Source: Rhodamnia argentea (taxonomy: Eukaryota > Streptophyta > Magnoliopsida > Myrtales > Myrtaceae). Taken from it: a stretch of 64,000 bases of DNA. Made by a program: the position numbers and the translations under genes. Shown in pieces: positions 49,962 through 60,760 of this stretch; within the stretch, counting starts at the first letter, position 1, and every line of letters begins with the position of its first letter. Under the pieces are notes generated by a model that searched no databases, was not told the origin of the DNA, and saw nothing but the letters and a program-made list of their open reading frames with translations. Where the stretch lies: NCBI RefSeq assembly GCF_020921035.1, contig NC_063154.1, positions 19,255,861 through 19,319,860 on the forward strand, read 5' to 3'.

Positions 49962-50774
49962 TAATAGCTGTTTGAAGAGTTGAAAGTAGGATTAGTTCTA
50001 GTACTTTTTGTTGATATGATCCTCTAGAATTTAAGATCAAGAGATGGAGTTCGTTTTTTGTAGTCCTGGAAGTGTTTAAGATGTGGTAATGGTGCTATTA
50101 AGAGCACTCTGAGCAAGAATTGTTTGTTTTTGACAGTACATTTGATATTTAAAAAGAAGTACACATGGCCTTATTTTCATTTGATCTATTGGGGTTAAAG
50201 AGTACAGCCAACATTCTTGAATAGTTGTTTGTGCGCTTGTGCGCGATTCTTGTTTATAAAAAATTTGTTGCATTTGTAAAAATTTGTTGTGTTTGATCAC
50301 TTTGCTAGTAAAACGCATTTCAACGATGGTATAGTCAAAGCCCCCTCTTTTCCTTCTCCTCCAATGACAAACCTGCTCCGTGCCGGATCATTACATGGAT
50401 GTCCAACCATGCCACTTTTGCCACAGGTTTCAGCTTCGTGTGTCTAATTGTGCCTTCATATTCACTTCGTGGTCTCTTTCTTTCTTCAATTGTTGTACGC
50501 CTTCTAGCTTTTTTGGTTCTGAAATTTTGGTCGGGAAAGGATGCGGTATAATCTGTACGCAAAGGGCGAATGAGTGAAAATCAACTAAGAAGACTACCAA
50601 TTTATCCGCCACACTTTGGAACAGTCGAATTGCTCGAAACGCTGCCATCTTCAAACACCAGCTACCAAAGCCCACGATCACAGTTGCTTCAATTGTCATT
50701 TTACACCAAAATTACTCGAAGTTGAATAGAAGGACGAAAGAGACCGAGAGTGTGACGAAAGACTCACCCAAATG

Positions 50775-51402
50775 ATGAAAACCTCCACGCAATCGGGGGC
50801 ACTGAAACCGAATGTTGATGGGTCGCACCTCACCGACAGAGGGCCCAATCGCTTGCGTCTGTTACGACTCGGATGGAAGATCTTTGGATGGCTTTGCGCA
50901 ACCCGTACGGGCTTCCTCTGTTCTTCAATCAACCCAAGCATGTGTATCTCTATGAGCTCCACCAGTAGAGGCGGTGGCGTGCGCTCCACGATCCCAAGAT
51001 CCGAATCGTGGCCGGCATCGACCTCAACCCAGCCCTCTTCGTTGTATTATCGATCGAAGCATTTTAAGAAATCTGCAATTGAGGAGGAAGAACAACGGTG
51101 TTTTTTCCTTTCTTTTGGTTCCAAGAGACAGTGATTGTGAAGAAGAGGGATATCTGAAACCCTATTTTAATGACTAAAGATTTCTTTTTTGAAAAGCATA
51201 TGCTAAGTCATTTTTTGAAAATCCAACTCAGCTCTCCATGTCATCGGTTAACGCTCCACGTCATCACTGAATTGTTTGAACAAATAGAAGGACTAGATTG
51301 GTCATTTATCAATAGTCTAGGGACCATTTGTGTCACATTGAAAGTCCAGGGACGAGATTGCATATTTAATCAAAGTTCGGGGACTACTTTGGTCATTTTC
51401 CC
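50775..51402 (-). repeat. right terminal inverted repeat of the MULE
   Basis: Inverted counterpart of 45739-46372, ending GGTCATTTTCCC at 51402 directly before the AATTATATA TSD. Differences from the left copy are scattered substitutions and small indels, suggesting the insertion is not very recent. Confidence 0.9.
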
Positions 51403-51454
51403 AATTATATACAGGTGAGCTAATCTCAAGGATCACAATTTGTGTTTTGCATAG

Positions 51455-51700
51455 GAAATCCCACCTCTCCATCGCACCCCCTGCAGGATGGAAAAAGTGA
51501 ATGCGAGAGTGAAAGATCGAATTAGCGCTAAGACAAATAGCTCCGATGTTGTCGCAGTAGATTGCCGGCGGCGTGGGTGACGGCAGACGGAGATCACTGA
51601 GAATGAACTGCACCCAAGCGAAGCTCAGCCGCGGCAATGGCAACGGCCCGATACTCAGTCTCAATGGAAGAGTGAGCCATAGAGATGCTGAAGAGGAACA
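51455..51700 (-). pseudogene. Ty1/copia RNase H fragment
   Basis: Minus-strand frames read SSIETEYRAVAIAAAEL and, after a frameshift, QFILSDLRLPSPTPPAIYCD then NIGAICLSANSIFHSR. These are the RNase H motifs at the end of copia pol (usual S.S..EAEYRA.A....E and CDN..A..L..NP..H.R.KH). It is a short, broken remnant just outside the right TSD of the MULE. Confidence 0.75.
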
Positions 51701-52639
51701 ATAATTTGTGTACTGGAAACGCCTCCTCCTCAGTAAATACAATTCGAGCCGGATGGAGGAAGATCAGATGTGTCGCATGCCGGAATCGAGAATGTTCGCT
51801 TCTATCGTCGAGTAGGGGGTCGTAAGAAGGGTAAGTGTCCCCGAGTTCTCTCGCCGGAAAACACGGCGAGTCACCGCGGTGGAGCACAAGGAAGTCTCGA
51901 CGGTTCGCCGGCAACGGAGAGAAGAGCTTGGATTTGGTCGAGTGAAATGGGGGAATGGGGCGGCGGTGAGGCCCAGGAAGCAAAGATGTTGATGGGTTTC
52001 AGATGATGGTTGGGCCGAACAGTAAATCCTAGACCTAAATCTGAGAACGATGAAGATGGAGCTCTTCTTAAGAGCATCGTCTTTACAAGAGATCAGGCCC
52101 CGGAAACCCTAGGAGGACTCGGGGCTCGTCGGAAGGCACGGAGCCTGGCGCAAGCCCAAAAAAGTATCCAGCCTCCTCCGGTCGACAACAACGATAGAGG
52201 CGTCGGAATCGATAAGCATTTCGATGTTGGGTTCTTTCTCCGATGCCTCCTCGAGAGTTACTTCATGTTTTATTAGGTGATAAGTAAGGATAGTAGATTC
52301 TCGACGTTAATTTTTTTTTTAGCTTAGCTTGAGACCAGACCTTTTTCGTACCGAACAAAAAAAAAAAAAAGGAACGTTCCAGAAATCATAAGCAACGTTC
52401 CACGCGCAATTACCTCGGACAAAGAGACCGAAAGTGAGTAAGGATAATGTGAAAAAGCACACCACGACCCAAACCAACTTGAATTTGCCTCTTAGCCCTC
52501 ACCTGTCTCAATCTCTGAGCTGCGTATAACGACCACAGTGTTGGCTATGTCTGAGGGATAATTGATTCAATCAAGTCCTAAATCTTTATAATTAAAAAAA
52601 GAAGAAGGTAGAATCGAATTCTAAACTTTGCAATTGGTT

Positions 52640-52884
52640 CAATTACGGATTGCAGAGAATTGTTGGGCTAGTTGAAGGGTGTCCGGATTCTATTCTCTCC
52701 TCGCGAAGCTAATTCCTATGCAGATTGGCTTGCTAAGGCTTGTCGATTAGGCTACCTCTCTTCTAATTGGCTGTCTATGCGCCCACCATCCTCCGGAATT
52801 TGCTATGTTTTGATATTGCTTCCGGTTGTTTCTCAAATTTTATTAAGTGAATCAAAGTACTCATCTTTTAGACAAAAAAAAAAA
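52640..52884 (+). pseudogene. LINE-type RNase H fragment with poly-A tail
   Basis: The plus strand reads VRILFSPREANSYADWLAKA followed by CRLGYLSSNW, the end of the RNase H domain found in plant LINE-type proteins (family form ..VPRE.N..AD.LAK). An A run follows at about 52873-52884. Near-matching flanks TGGTTCAATTA (about 52634-52644) and TGGTTCGATTA (52885-52895) may be the TSD of a 5'-truncated LINE insertion. Confidence 0.6.
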
Positions 52885-52899
52885 TGGTTCGATTAAGTC

Positions 52900-55540
52900 A
52901 TCAGTCTTTATTGTTAAATTCAATTAGGTCCTAAAATTACATTGAAAAGAGCAATTTAAGAATGCTAACTAAGCACCCTTTTAGAGACGTTGGCAAGTTC
53001 AGGTTCTATTCTTCGAGATGGCGTGACAGCACATCATTTCGAAAAAGATTTAGAACTTGATTGAACCAATTGAGAGGTTGAGGATTTGGATTGCATTCCG
53101 TGTGTAAGATTAAGCCTTTCTATGCAATTTCTCCCCATATGAACAATAATATTTGCTCTAAATGTCATGTTCCATTGTTTGTAGATATCTTGAGTACATT
53201 GTCATGTCCATTTTGAAATTTCCACGGACTAAATTTGCATTCGACTTATACTTAGTTCTTATCTTTGGATAAAGTACCATGACATACATCCCGCGGGGTA
53301 GTTTTCATACCAAATTTTTATTTTACTTTTTTGAGGTTTGTTTTTTCTAAGTTAGAATTTGACATTTTTGAAATAACACAAACTTTCTTTTCTTATTTTC
53401 TAAATAAAGCTTCCAATGAATTATGATATTTCCTTTTTACAAGTTGAATAATTCTTGTATATGTAACTCCCATTTATTTATCTATGATAGTTTCATGTAG
53501 TGAGAAAAGAGTATATGATATTTCATGCAGTGGGAAAGCTATTTAGTACTCAAATTCGACAATTGATATCGACGACCTTTATATCGAGTGGCCGACAAAA
53601 CGCATGATTGGACGGTTGCATCAACCGACTGATAAGGTTGCCAACAATTTTCTCACGCGTATATATTCAACGGAGGGTAGACTCAAGTATATAACATCCG
53701 AAAGAAAATAAGGTATATCGATTACCAAAGCATGACAACCGATTCATATCTAACAGTCCGACCATGATATGAATGGTCACATTCATCATTCACAGCCCAA
53801 TTTATTGCTCCGGACAGTGCTAAATCTCCATACCACTTATTGGTGCTATTTTCCATGGAACTGCATTGACATGCATTTTGCAATCTAGCTGAATGGTCTT
53901 AAAATAGTAAAATAAAATAAAAAGATTGGAAAAATAAAATAAATTTTAGGGGATGGAATCAACAGTTTTCCAAGTATAGTTTGGACAAAAAGTTGAGGAC
54001 ATGACATTGATCAATGTTGGTTCCCAGCTGCTCCATATCATTCCTTCAAAGACAAAATGGATGATGCCCTCCTTTGCTCTCCTCTCGACGAATTAGAAGA
54101 CTGAGACAATAGTGGAATTTTAGTCGGGCATGTGAGCACTAGTGCCCATCACACAAGAAGTGAACAAAGACCATAGACCTTTGCCATGTGATTCCATGGC
54201 TTTGTCTTATAAGCATGTGATTCTTGATATACTCTATCTATCACATGTGCTTTATACATGTATGTGTTAATTTTTATTAAATTTAAAGGTAGATAGTAAT
54301 TTAGATTCAAGAAGTCAAAACCCAAATTCACAAAGAAGGTTTTTTTAATCCACGTTTATAAGGCTTCTGAGGACCGAAAGTCGTCATGATTTTCATGGTC
54401 GTTCCCGTAGTCTCGACTCTTCTTTAATCCACCTTTTTCTCTAAATATGTTTTTTTTGTCGGGGTTGACACGGCACCATCTCGGATGCCATGTCATGAGT
54501 CATGTGCTTGTCATGTTAGCGTCTAATCGGAAAAGCGGCCGGCTTTCAATCAGAATGCATCAATTCCAAAAAGGCCGGTGCTTTCGGTGATCGAAATCGA
54601 AATTCGGTCGAATACAATAACCCCCCGAGTCCGATGGCCCTCGGTGAAATTCGTTGTTAAATAACATCGCAAACAATTATTAAGTGATGAACACAATCCA
54701 CTTGAACAAACGTTGATGATCGGTTATGATTTACCATATAACTTCCTATACAGTAAATTTTGTCACTAGTCTACATCATGTTCGTGTGATTTGAAGTTTG
54801 AACTAATATGGGCCAAAACTCGTTTCTATTCTTTGCAAAAACACCAAGCCCTTCCTTTAGCAAGACAAAAGAGAAACCACATCAACAAGTAAAAACATCA
54901 TCCGAGTTAATCACCATGCTAAACCCGAATTAATAGACCTCAAGAAACTATAAGACCATCTCCAAATGCTACTTTAAACCGCCATTCGATTGAGTGGTGA
55001 AGCGAAAATCGAATGGCAAAGCGAATAGAACTCAAAATCGAGAATCCAATCCTCAATGCAATCTCAAGATCGAGTCAGAAAATTACACCATAGGAGTCTA
55101 CTCTCAACATAGATAGCCGGCTTTCGACCCGATTCATAAAAATTTATTTAGTTCGATACACAAAATCTATTTAAAATGTTAATTAATCATCACACCAAAA
55201 AGAAAAAATCTCATAAGGGATTAAGAATCAGGAAGGACATTAAGAGATCAACTGCTGTACTCTTCAACTTTCTGAATCTGATGGGTGTTTTTGATATTTT
55301 CCCAACCAAAAATTCTTACATCCACAATTACGTACAAAAATTACAAATCTCTCTCTCTATACACCAAAATCTAAAATTGAGAAAAACATTCCCTTTCCAC
55401 CATTCCTTTCTTCCCTCCTCACGTCTCTCTACCAATTAGAAAATTTCACTAATCGACAAGAACAAGAAATAATACCATAAATCGAACAAAAAGAAGCAAC
55501 AAAAATCGCAAAAGCTATCATGCGACGTCGTATCGGACCA
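52900..55540. other. intergenic, no gene seen
   Basis: AT-rich sequence with fragments of the common TCAATTAAGTCCTAAA-type MITE family near 52560-52620 and 52915-53105, the latter flanking the LINE fragment. Nothing conserved at 53.2-55.5 kb. The 3' UTR of the PUB gene should lie at about 55200-55543. Confidence 0.5.
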
Positions 55541-55543
55541 TCG

Positions 55544-56797
55544 TCAAAACGGGACGACCACCTCGCTGCAAGCGTAATTGTCGGAGTTGCCGATCGGATC
55601 CTCGGGCCACGAGTCCCGGAGCAGCTTCAGCAGGAGCTGGGCCTTCCTCTTCGCCCGCTCCGTGCACTCGCTCTGCACCAGCAGCAGCAGCTGCGTCACC
55701 ACGCCGGCGGCCACCGCCTCCCTCCGGCACTGCTCCGACGCCGAGCACAGCGCCAGCAGCGCCCCCGCCGCGTACTCCGTCGCCCGGTCCGACACCTTCA
55801 GGATCATCCGCACCAGCAGCGGCGCGCTCAGGGCGTGCGCCGCCAGCGCCGCGCACCCGGCGGGGACCCGGCAGAGCAGCTCGATCGTCGCCAGCACCCG
55901 CTCCGCGTCACCGCGCTCCAGGTCCCCCAGCCGGTCCACCAGCGCCGCCCCGGCCCCGGCGGCTACCGCCCGGTGCCGCGTCGGCTTCACGAGGCAGAGC
56001 GCGAACGCCGCCCGGGCCCCGGCCTTGAGCGCGCGGGGGCACCCCGCGCAGTCCTGCAGCAGGCCGACGACGCCCTCGAAGACCCCGGCGGCGCCGCTGA
56101 CCCGGCCGCGGAGCTCCGGCGAGCGGACGCCGGCGACGGCGGCCTCGATCAGCGCGGCGGCGTTGATCCTCACCTCGACGCAGGGGTGGAAGAGGAGACC
56201 GGTGAGGTAGGCGACGCGGTCCGGGTCGGAGGCGACGGAGGCGCACTCGGGCTCGGCGAGCTGCAGCATAGCCAGGAGGGCGAGCGACTCGTGGGCCAAC
56301 TCGGACGACTCGGAGCGGGGATCGGAGAAGAGGATGTCGAGGAGGAGGGGGCGGGCGTCGAGGGAGGAGATGAGGGCGCGGTTCTTGTCGGAGTCGCGGG
56401 CGAGGGTGCGGAGGCGGCGGAGCGCGGAGAGGCGGGCGGCGGAGGAGGATGATGCGGACTGGGAGAGGAGGAGGCGGACGCGGGAGGGGTCGGCGGGCTG
56501 CTTCGGGGTGGGGATGCGCTCGACGCCGGAGTGGCGGTTGGCGACGCACCAGGACTGGATGAGGCGGCGGAGGGTGTGGTTGGGGATGAGGGCGGAGTCG
56601 AGGAGCGGGGCGCGGGTGACGGGGCAGGTGGTGTTGCCGGCGGCGATCCAGGGCTCGATACTGGAGCGGTCGTAGGTCTGGCCGGTGGAGACGGTGACCG
56701 GGTCGCGCATCAGCTCCAGGGAGATGGGGCACCGGAAGTGGTGCGGGATCTGGACGCCCACCATGTCCAGCGGCTCCAGGCTCAGACCCCCACGCAT
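55544..56797 (-). CDS. PUB25/26: U-box E3 ubiquitin ligase, PUB25/26 type, intronless
   Basis: E3 ligase that recruits ubiquitin-loaded E2 through a U-box and binds substrates through armadillo-like repeats; Arabidopsis PUB25 and PUB26 act in immunity (BIK1 turnover) and cold signalling. 417 residues from the ATG at 56797, close to the Arabidopsis proteins. U-box about residues 18-91: IPHHFRCPISLELMRDPVTV, TGQTYDRSSIEPW, TTCPVTRAPL, IPNHTLRRLI, then the PUB25/26 signature GVERIPTPKQPADPS. The ARM region follows, with SDRATEYAAGALLALCSA and ECTERAKRKAQLLLKLLRDSWP, ending in VVVPF. The in-frame region upstream begins with TTG, not ATG, so it is excluded. It is very GC-rich compared with its flanks, which creates long spurious frames on the opposite strand. 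It cannot be assigned to PUB25 versus PUB26. Confidence 0.95.
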   Translation of the reverse strand: MRGGLSLEPLDMVGVQIPHHFRCPISLELMRDPVTVSTGQTYDRSSIEPWIAAGNTTCPVTRAPLLDSALIPNHTLRRLIQSWCVANRHSGVERIPTPKQPADPSRVRLLLSQSASSSSAARLSALRRLRTLARDSDKNRALISSLDARPLLLDILFSDPRSESSELAHESLALLAMLQLAEPECASVASDPDRVAYLTGLLFHPCVEVRINAAALIEAAVAGVRSPELRGRVSGAAGVFEGVVGLLQDCAGCPRALKAGARAAFALCLVKPTRHRAVAAGAGAALVDRLGDLERGDAERVLATIELLCRVPAGCAALAAHALSAPLLVRMILKVSDRATEYAAGALLALCSASEQCRREAVAAGVVTQLLLLVQSECTERAKRKAQLLLKLLRDSWPEDPIGNSDNYACSEVVVPF

Positions 56798-57240
56798 TTC
56801 TGCTTCTCTTCTTCTTCTTGCTTCTCTCTCTAGAATAATCTGTACCGCTTCGCTCCCACTCAAATGAAGTCAATCGACACTTAGCAGAGCAGAGGTAGAG
56901 AGAGAGAGAGAGACTGCAAATTCCCTTCTTCGTCTGAGAGAGAGGACACTGGTTCCTTCTTATACCAAATCAAGAACAGAAGAGAGAGAAAGAAAGAGAG
57001 GGAGAGGAGAGAGAAAGGAGAGAAGACAATCAACATGCTTCTCCGAACAAACAAACAGCTGGTTTTTGTGTTTCTGACTCCTCGGCCACACGTGTGGACT
57101 GTGGGGGTGGCAGTCTAGTCCCCACCCCCTCTCTCTCTCTCTCTACCTTTGACCTAACCATGGTTAGTTAGACCCTCGTTCTGGTCCCGTCCTCCATGAG
57201 GGTTGGCGTGTCGTGGTTTGGTCAAAGGTAATTGTGCGAC
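56798..57240 (-). promoter_or_regulatory. PUB25/26-type gene leader and promoter
   Basis: 56880-57030 is a GA-rich (plus strand) leader-like stretch. A perfect palindrome CCACACGTGTGG with a central ACGT core lies at 57086-57097. W-box cores TTGACC lie at 57149-57154 (plus) and as GGTCAA at 57220-57225. A second palindrome CTAACCATGGTTAG is at 57154-57167. W-boxes and ACGT cores fit a stress-responsive gene, but short motifs also occur by chance. Confidence 0.4.
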
Positions 57241-60200
57241 CAGGTGGGGGCCCACATTGCTTGTGTTTTTCCCCTTTTTTTTTTTTTTCTTTCGAATTAA
57301 AAATCTGACTCCCGTTTACACCAAGAAGGGCCCCAGTGATTGACGCTGATGTTGGTTCTTTCTTCGTTGCTGTTAAGTATTCTTTTTGCACTCCAGCCCT
57401 TGGAGTTTCGGGTATTCCTCCATCTGTCCCCGCCTCGCCCCGATTTGTCTCACAATAGTCCCGCGAACTGAATTATTGTAGAGCCGAGTGGCATAATTAG
57501 CATGGTCGTACCATTTGTTGAAGCTGTTATCTTGACTCCCTAGATGCATTCTCAATCTTATTCTTTTGCCCTTTTCAAAACGTTATGTATCGAACGATGA
57601 TTGCCTGATCCAATTTAAGTACCCAGCTGGCCGATCATAGGAATTACTATACGACGCTATATTTCGCATGCTTTGCTCACTTAAGTGAAATCCCACTAAA
57701 TTTACATCTCTCTCTTAGCCTCGAACAATATGATTATAATATGTTGCTTGGATGTGCAGAGTGCAGACTTTCTTCCATGCACCACCATCTAGGCAGAGAA
57801 ACTTCACCAACCCAAAGGGAAAACTCCAGAGTTGGGACTACTCTGTTAAGTCTTTTCGGTCCAGAGTCCTTCACCAATGGACCTGCTTAGACAAATCATA
57901 TAGTTCTATTTCTTCCATCTTTCCGACTCACTCTTGCAGGACCAGGATAAATGTACGAGGGGAGTTATTAACTGGTCCTATGGTCTTCCACAATTGACTA
58001 ACAAAGCGTTTCGATTTTAAGATATCGATAACACATTACATAACAATTAGTATCTCAAAATTCGAAATCTTCTCTCGTGTAATTACCCGAGTCAACAAGC
58101 GCAAAAAAAGAGCACCCATTAACAAAACCCTTGACAAAGAAACGCCGCTTCTATCGGTCGGTCAAAGACAAAACAAAACCATGTTCAAGCCAAAAGCTGG
58201 TAGGCATTAGTTTATGCTTAAGGGGCCAATGGAGCTTCCCTCTCCAAATCTGTGGCTCGTGATCAAACCCACATCCAATCCACCAACCAAGTTGGGGGGA
58301 GAGAGCAAAAGACCAGTTGTCTCAGCCTGTAAAGCGCTCTCACTTTAACGGTCGTGCACCCAAAAGAAGTGGCAAAGCGTCTAACCCAGCTCTTGCATGT
58401 GATGGCCAAAGCCAAATCCTCATGAATGTACAAACCCTAAAATAAGATTTAAAAAAAAGAAGAAGAAGAAAGCTTCTCTTTTTCAGCTCCTTTAGACTCG
58501 TGTTTTAGTACAGTGAAACCTTCCACGACAAAGTTGTTTTCACAAAAAGCTCCGTCAAAGCCTCTCTGGCACATCACCTGTTTGATAAAAGTTGCTCACG
58601 AAAAAGCACTTAAAAAGGCTAGGGTTTATGTCATCTTGATTACGATATCCAGGGGTCCTGCTTTTACAACATGGTCAAAAAAAAAAAAAAAAAGTAGTGC
58701 TTTTGAGAATGCCTCACATGCAAGGTAGAAAGGTGGAGATGCCCACTTTCCCTTCTTTGCAAGTTAGCCCCGTTATTTTTTAAAATTCCCAACCAGAGGG
58801 GTGGAAAATAGAAAAAAAAAAAAAAGATTAGCCATGTTAACCTAGGGTTGTAAAGTTACACCATGCACAGTAAAGAGGTTTATTTGAAATGCCCATCTCC
58901 TTCGCCAAGGAATAGTTTTGGACTGAGCATAAATAAGAATTAGACAAGCCATACTTGCCATGAACTTTTAAGTAATGGCTAAATTAAATTGAAAACGAAA
59001 GTTGAGATTTTAGTCATCATACTTTTCCCCGCATGCTCGGATTGGTGGGAGTGCGCAGCAAAAAATCCGATATCTTCGTCAGGGGAGATTGCTAAGAGAG
59101 AGTCTAAGTTCGAGTTCCTCAATATATTTAATTGGACTCACATTCACTCAAAAGCTTATGCCAATAAGTTAAGGAATAATCTAGATATATTAATTGCTGC
59201 ACGTCACACCAATTTTCTGGTGGAACTTTTCTAGCATAACTCGCACGTGCATCTCAAACTATTTAAAAAAAAAATCACTGAAACTTACTAATCGAACTAT
59301 CGGAAAGGAATTATGTACTTAGAGATTAGAAATCGTAGGGGAAAGATTCGATCTGAAATAAAAGTAATGGATGAAAAACTAGATTGTGGGTCGTGCATAG
59401 GTAGGATAGAGCAATAAACATCATAAGGTCAGTGTAGAAAACAAAACTCATAGGATTATGGAGACCTTAGACATTAGAGGAGAAGCGAAGCAATCTCCGG
59501 ACCGAGTCATGAGTTCAAAGGCAATACTTAAAGAGGAGACTCTTTAATAGAACACTCATGTACAAATACTTCTTAAAAAATAAAAAAAACTTTTTTCTTT
59601 AACATTTTGAAATTCGATTTCACTCGTTATTCTTAAAATGCAATTACGACACGTTGAGAAATGAGTAATTGAAAAATAAGTGTACCTGAATATAATTCCT
59701 TGCGAGCATCAACACATCAGGACTTTTCTCCTTTGTTCACGTTACTTTTGGAAGCATTCATTCAATGTGCTGTTGCATTTCTTAGTCAACATAATTTTTA
59801 AATTATTGGGGAATGCTATCTTCTCTCGGGTTCGATGTGATTGTGGGATTTGATTGAAGAGCCGAAACGCTTAAGCCACAAACCTTTTTCTTTTATTTTC
59901 TTTTCCGTTTCTGGGTAGGGGGGGAAATTTGAGAATTTGGGAAAACTCTGGGGGTCAAAAGGAAATGTGGAGAAACTAAGGGGTCCAAAGGCTAAAAAGG
60001 GTTGGGGGGTCTGTGTTTGATGCCGGTCAACGGTCAAGGTGGGTTGGGTTGTGTGGCGGGTCCAGGGTGTCTCTCCGCCTCTTTATCTGCGCACGACTTC
60101 TCTCGTGGATAACGTTGAACAGTGGAAGGATGGTGGGACCCAGAGGATTCAATCCGACAAAATTTTCTTTTTCTGGTCATTAATTTTCTCTAACTACTAA

Positions 60201-60300
60201 TTAGGCCGGCTCTTTTGAAGTACTTCTTATTTCCCTTTAAAGTTTTTTAAAAGTGAAAATTATTGGTGAATCTACGTGCATTGAAATATTGAGAGAATGT
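57241..60300. other. intergenic, no gene seen
   Basis: No conserved ORF. 58680-58695 and 58811-58825 are A runs. 59900-60060 is a G-rich patch with TGACC/GGTCAA words (CCGGTCAACGGTCAAGG near 60026), probably promoter-like or random. Confidence 0.5.
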
Positions 60301-60317
60301 ATTTAAGAGCATAAATG

Positions 60318-60760
60318 CTAAACTCGTCAAACGGATGGGTCGGATCATAAATGGTTCGATCCAAATAGAATCGTTTTTTGACCAAAAAATAATTAGATAC
60401 ATTTAATCTATGTGTGACCCATTTACTGCAATACAAATCTAATAACAGATACCCAACCTAATATATATTCTTAAAATACTTTCATATTTAATCCATGCTA
60501 AAAAAAACTCATACCCAAACCGAGATAAGAGTGCAAAGTGAGTGAGTAGAAAATCGAGTAAGGGAGAGAGAATGAAGCGGAGTCATAGAGGTGAATTGGG
60601 TATAAGTAAACTGTAAACTCATTTACAACCCATTTAACACTCATATTATGTTAGAACTTATTTATGGTCCATTTATCAAATATAACTAACTCATATAGTA
60701 ACTCAGCCCATCATGTATGGGTCAACAAATAGATTTATGATCCATTTTGATAAGTCTAAA
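60318..60760. mobile_element. candidate MITE with inverted ends
   Basis: Left end CTAAACTCGTCAAACGGAT then GGATCATAAAT; the right end reverse complement is TTTAGACTTATCAAAATGGA then TCATAAATCTATTTGTTGA. The two ends align over about 35 bp with one 7-9-bp gap. No TSD was fixed, so the borders are approximate. Confidence 0.4.

Larger units (their letters stand above)
45739..51402 (+). mobile_element. full-length Mutator-like element (MULE), 9-bp TSD, long TIRs
   Basis: AATTATATA flanks the element at 45730-45738 and 51403-51411. Both ends start GGGAAAATGACCAAA (right end read as reverse complement) and the terminal inverted repeats run about 630 bp (45739-46372 and 50775-51402), visibly around 85-90% alike. 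The 5664-bp element carries a MuDR-type transposase on the plus strand with PB1-like, DNA-binding, DDE, SWIM and zinc-knuckle parts, but the frame has several stop codons. It is a structurally complete but inactive MULE. Confidence 0.92.

Noticed and set aside
55520..56452. Long plus-strand open frame (310 codons) overlapping the PUB gene
   Set aside because: It is Arg/Gly/Ala-rich low-complexity sequence antisense to a conserved U-box protein; open only because of high GC.
56798..56863. N-terminal extension of PUB beginning at 56863
   Set aside because: The first codon would be TTG; the first in-frame ATG is 56797 and gives the family start and length.
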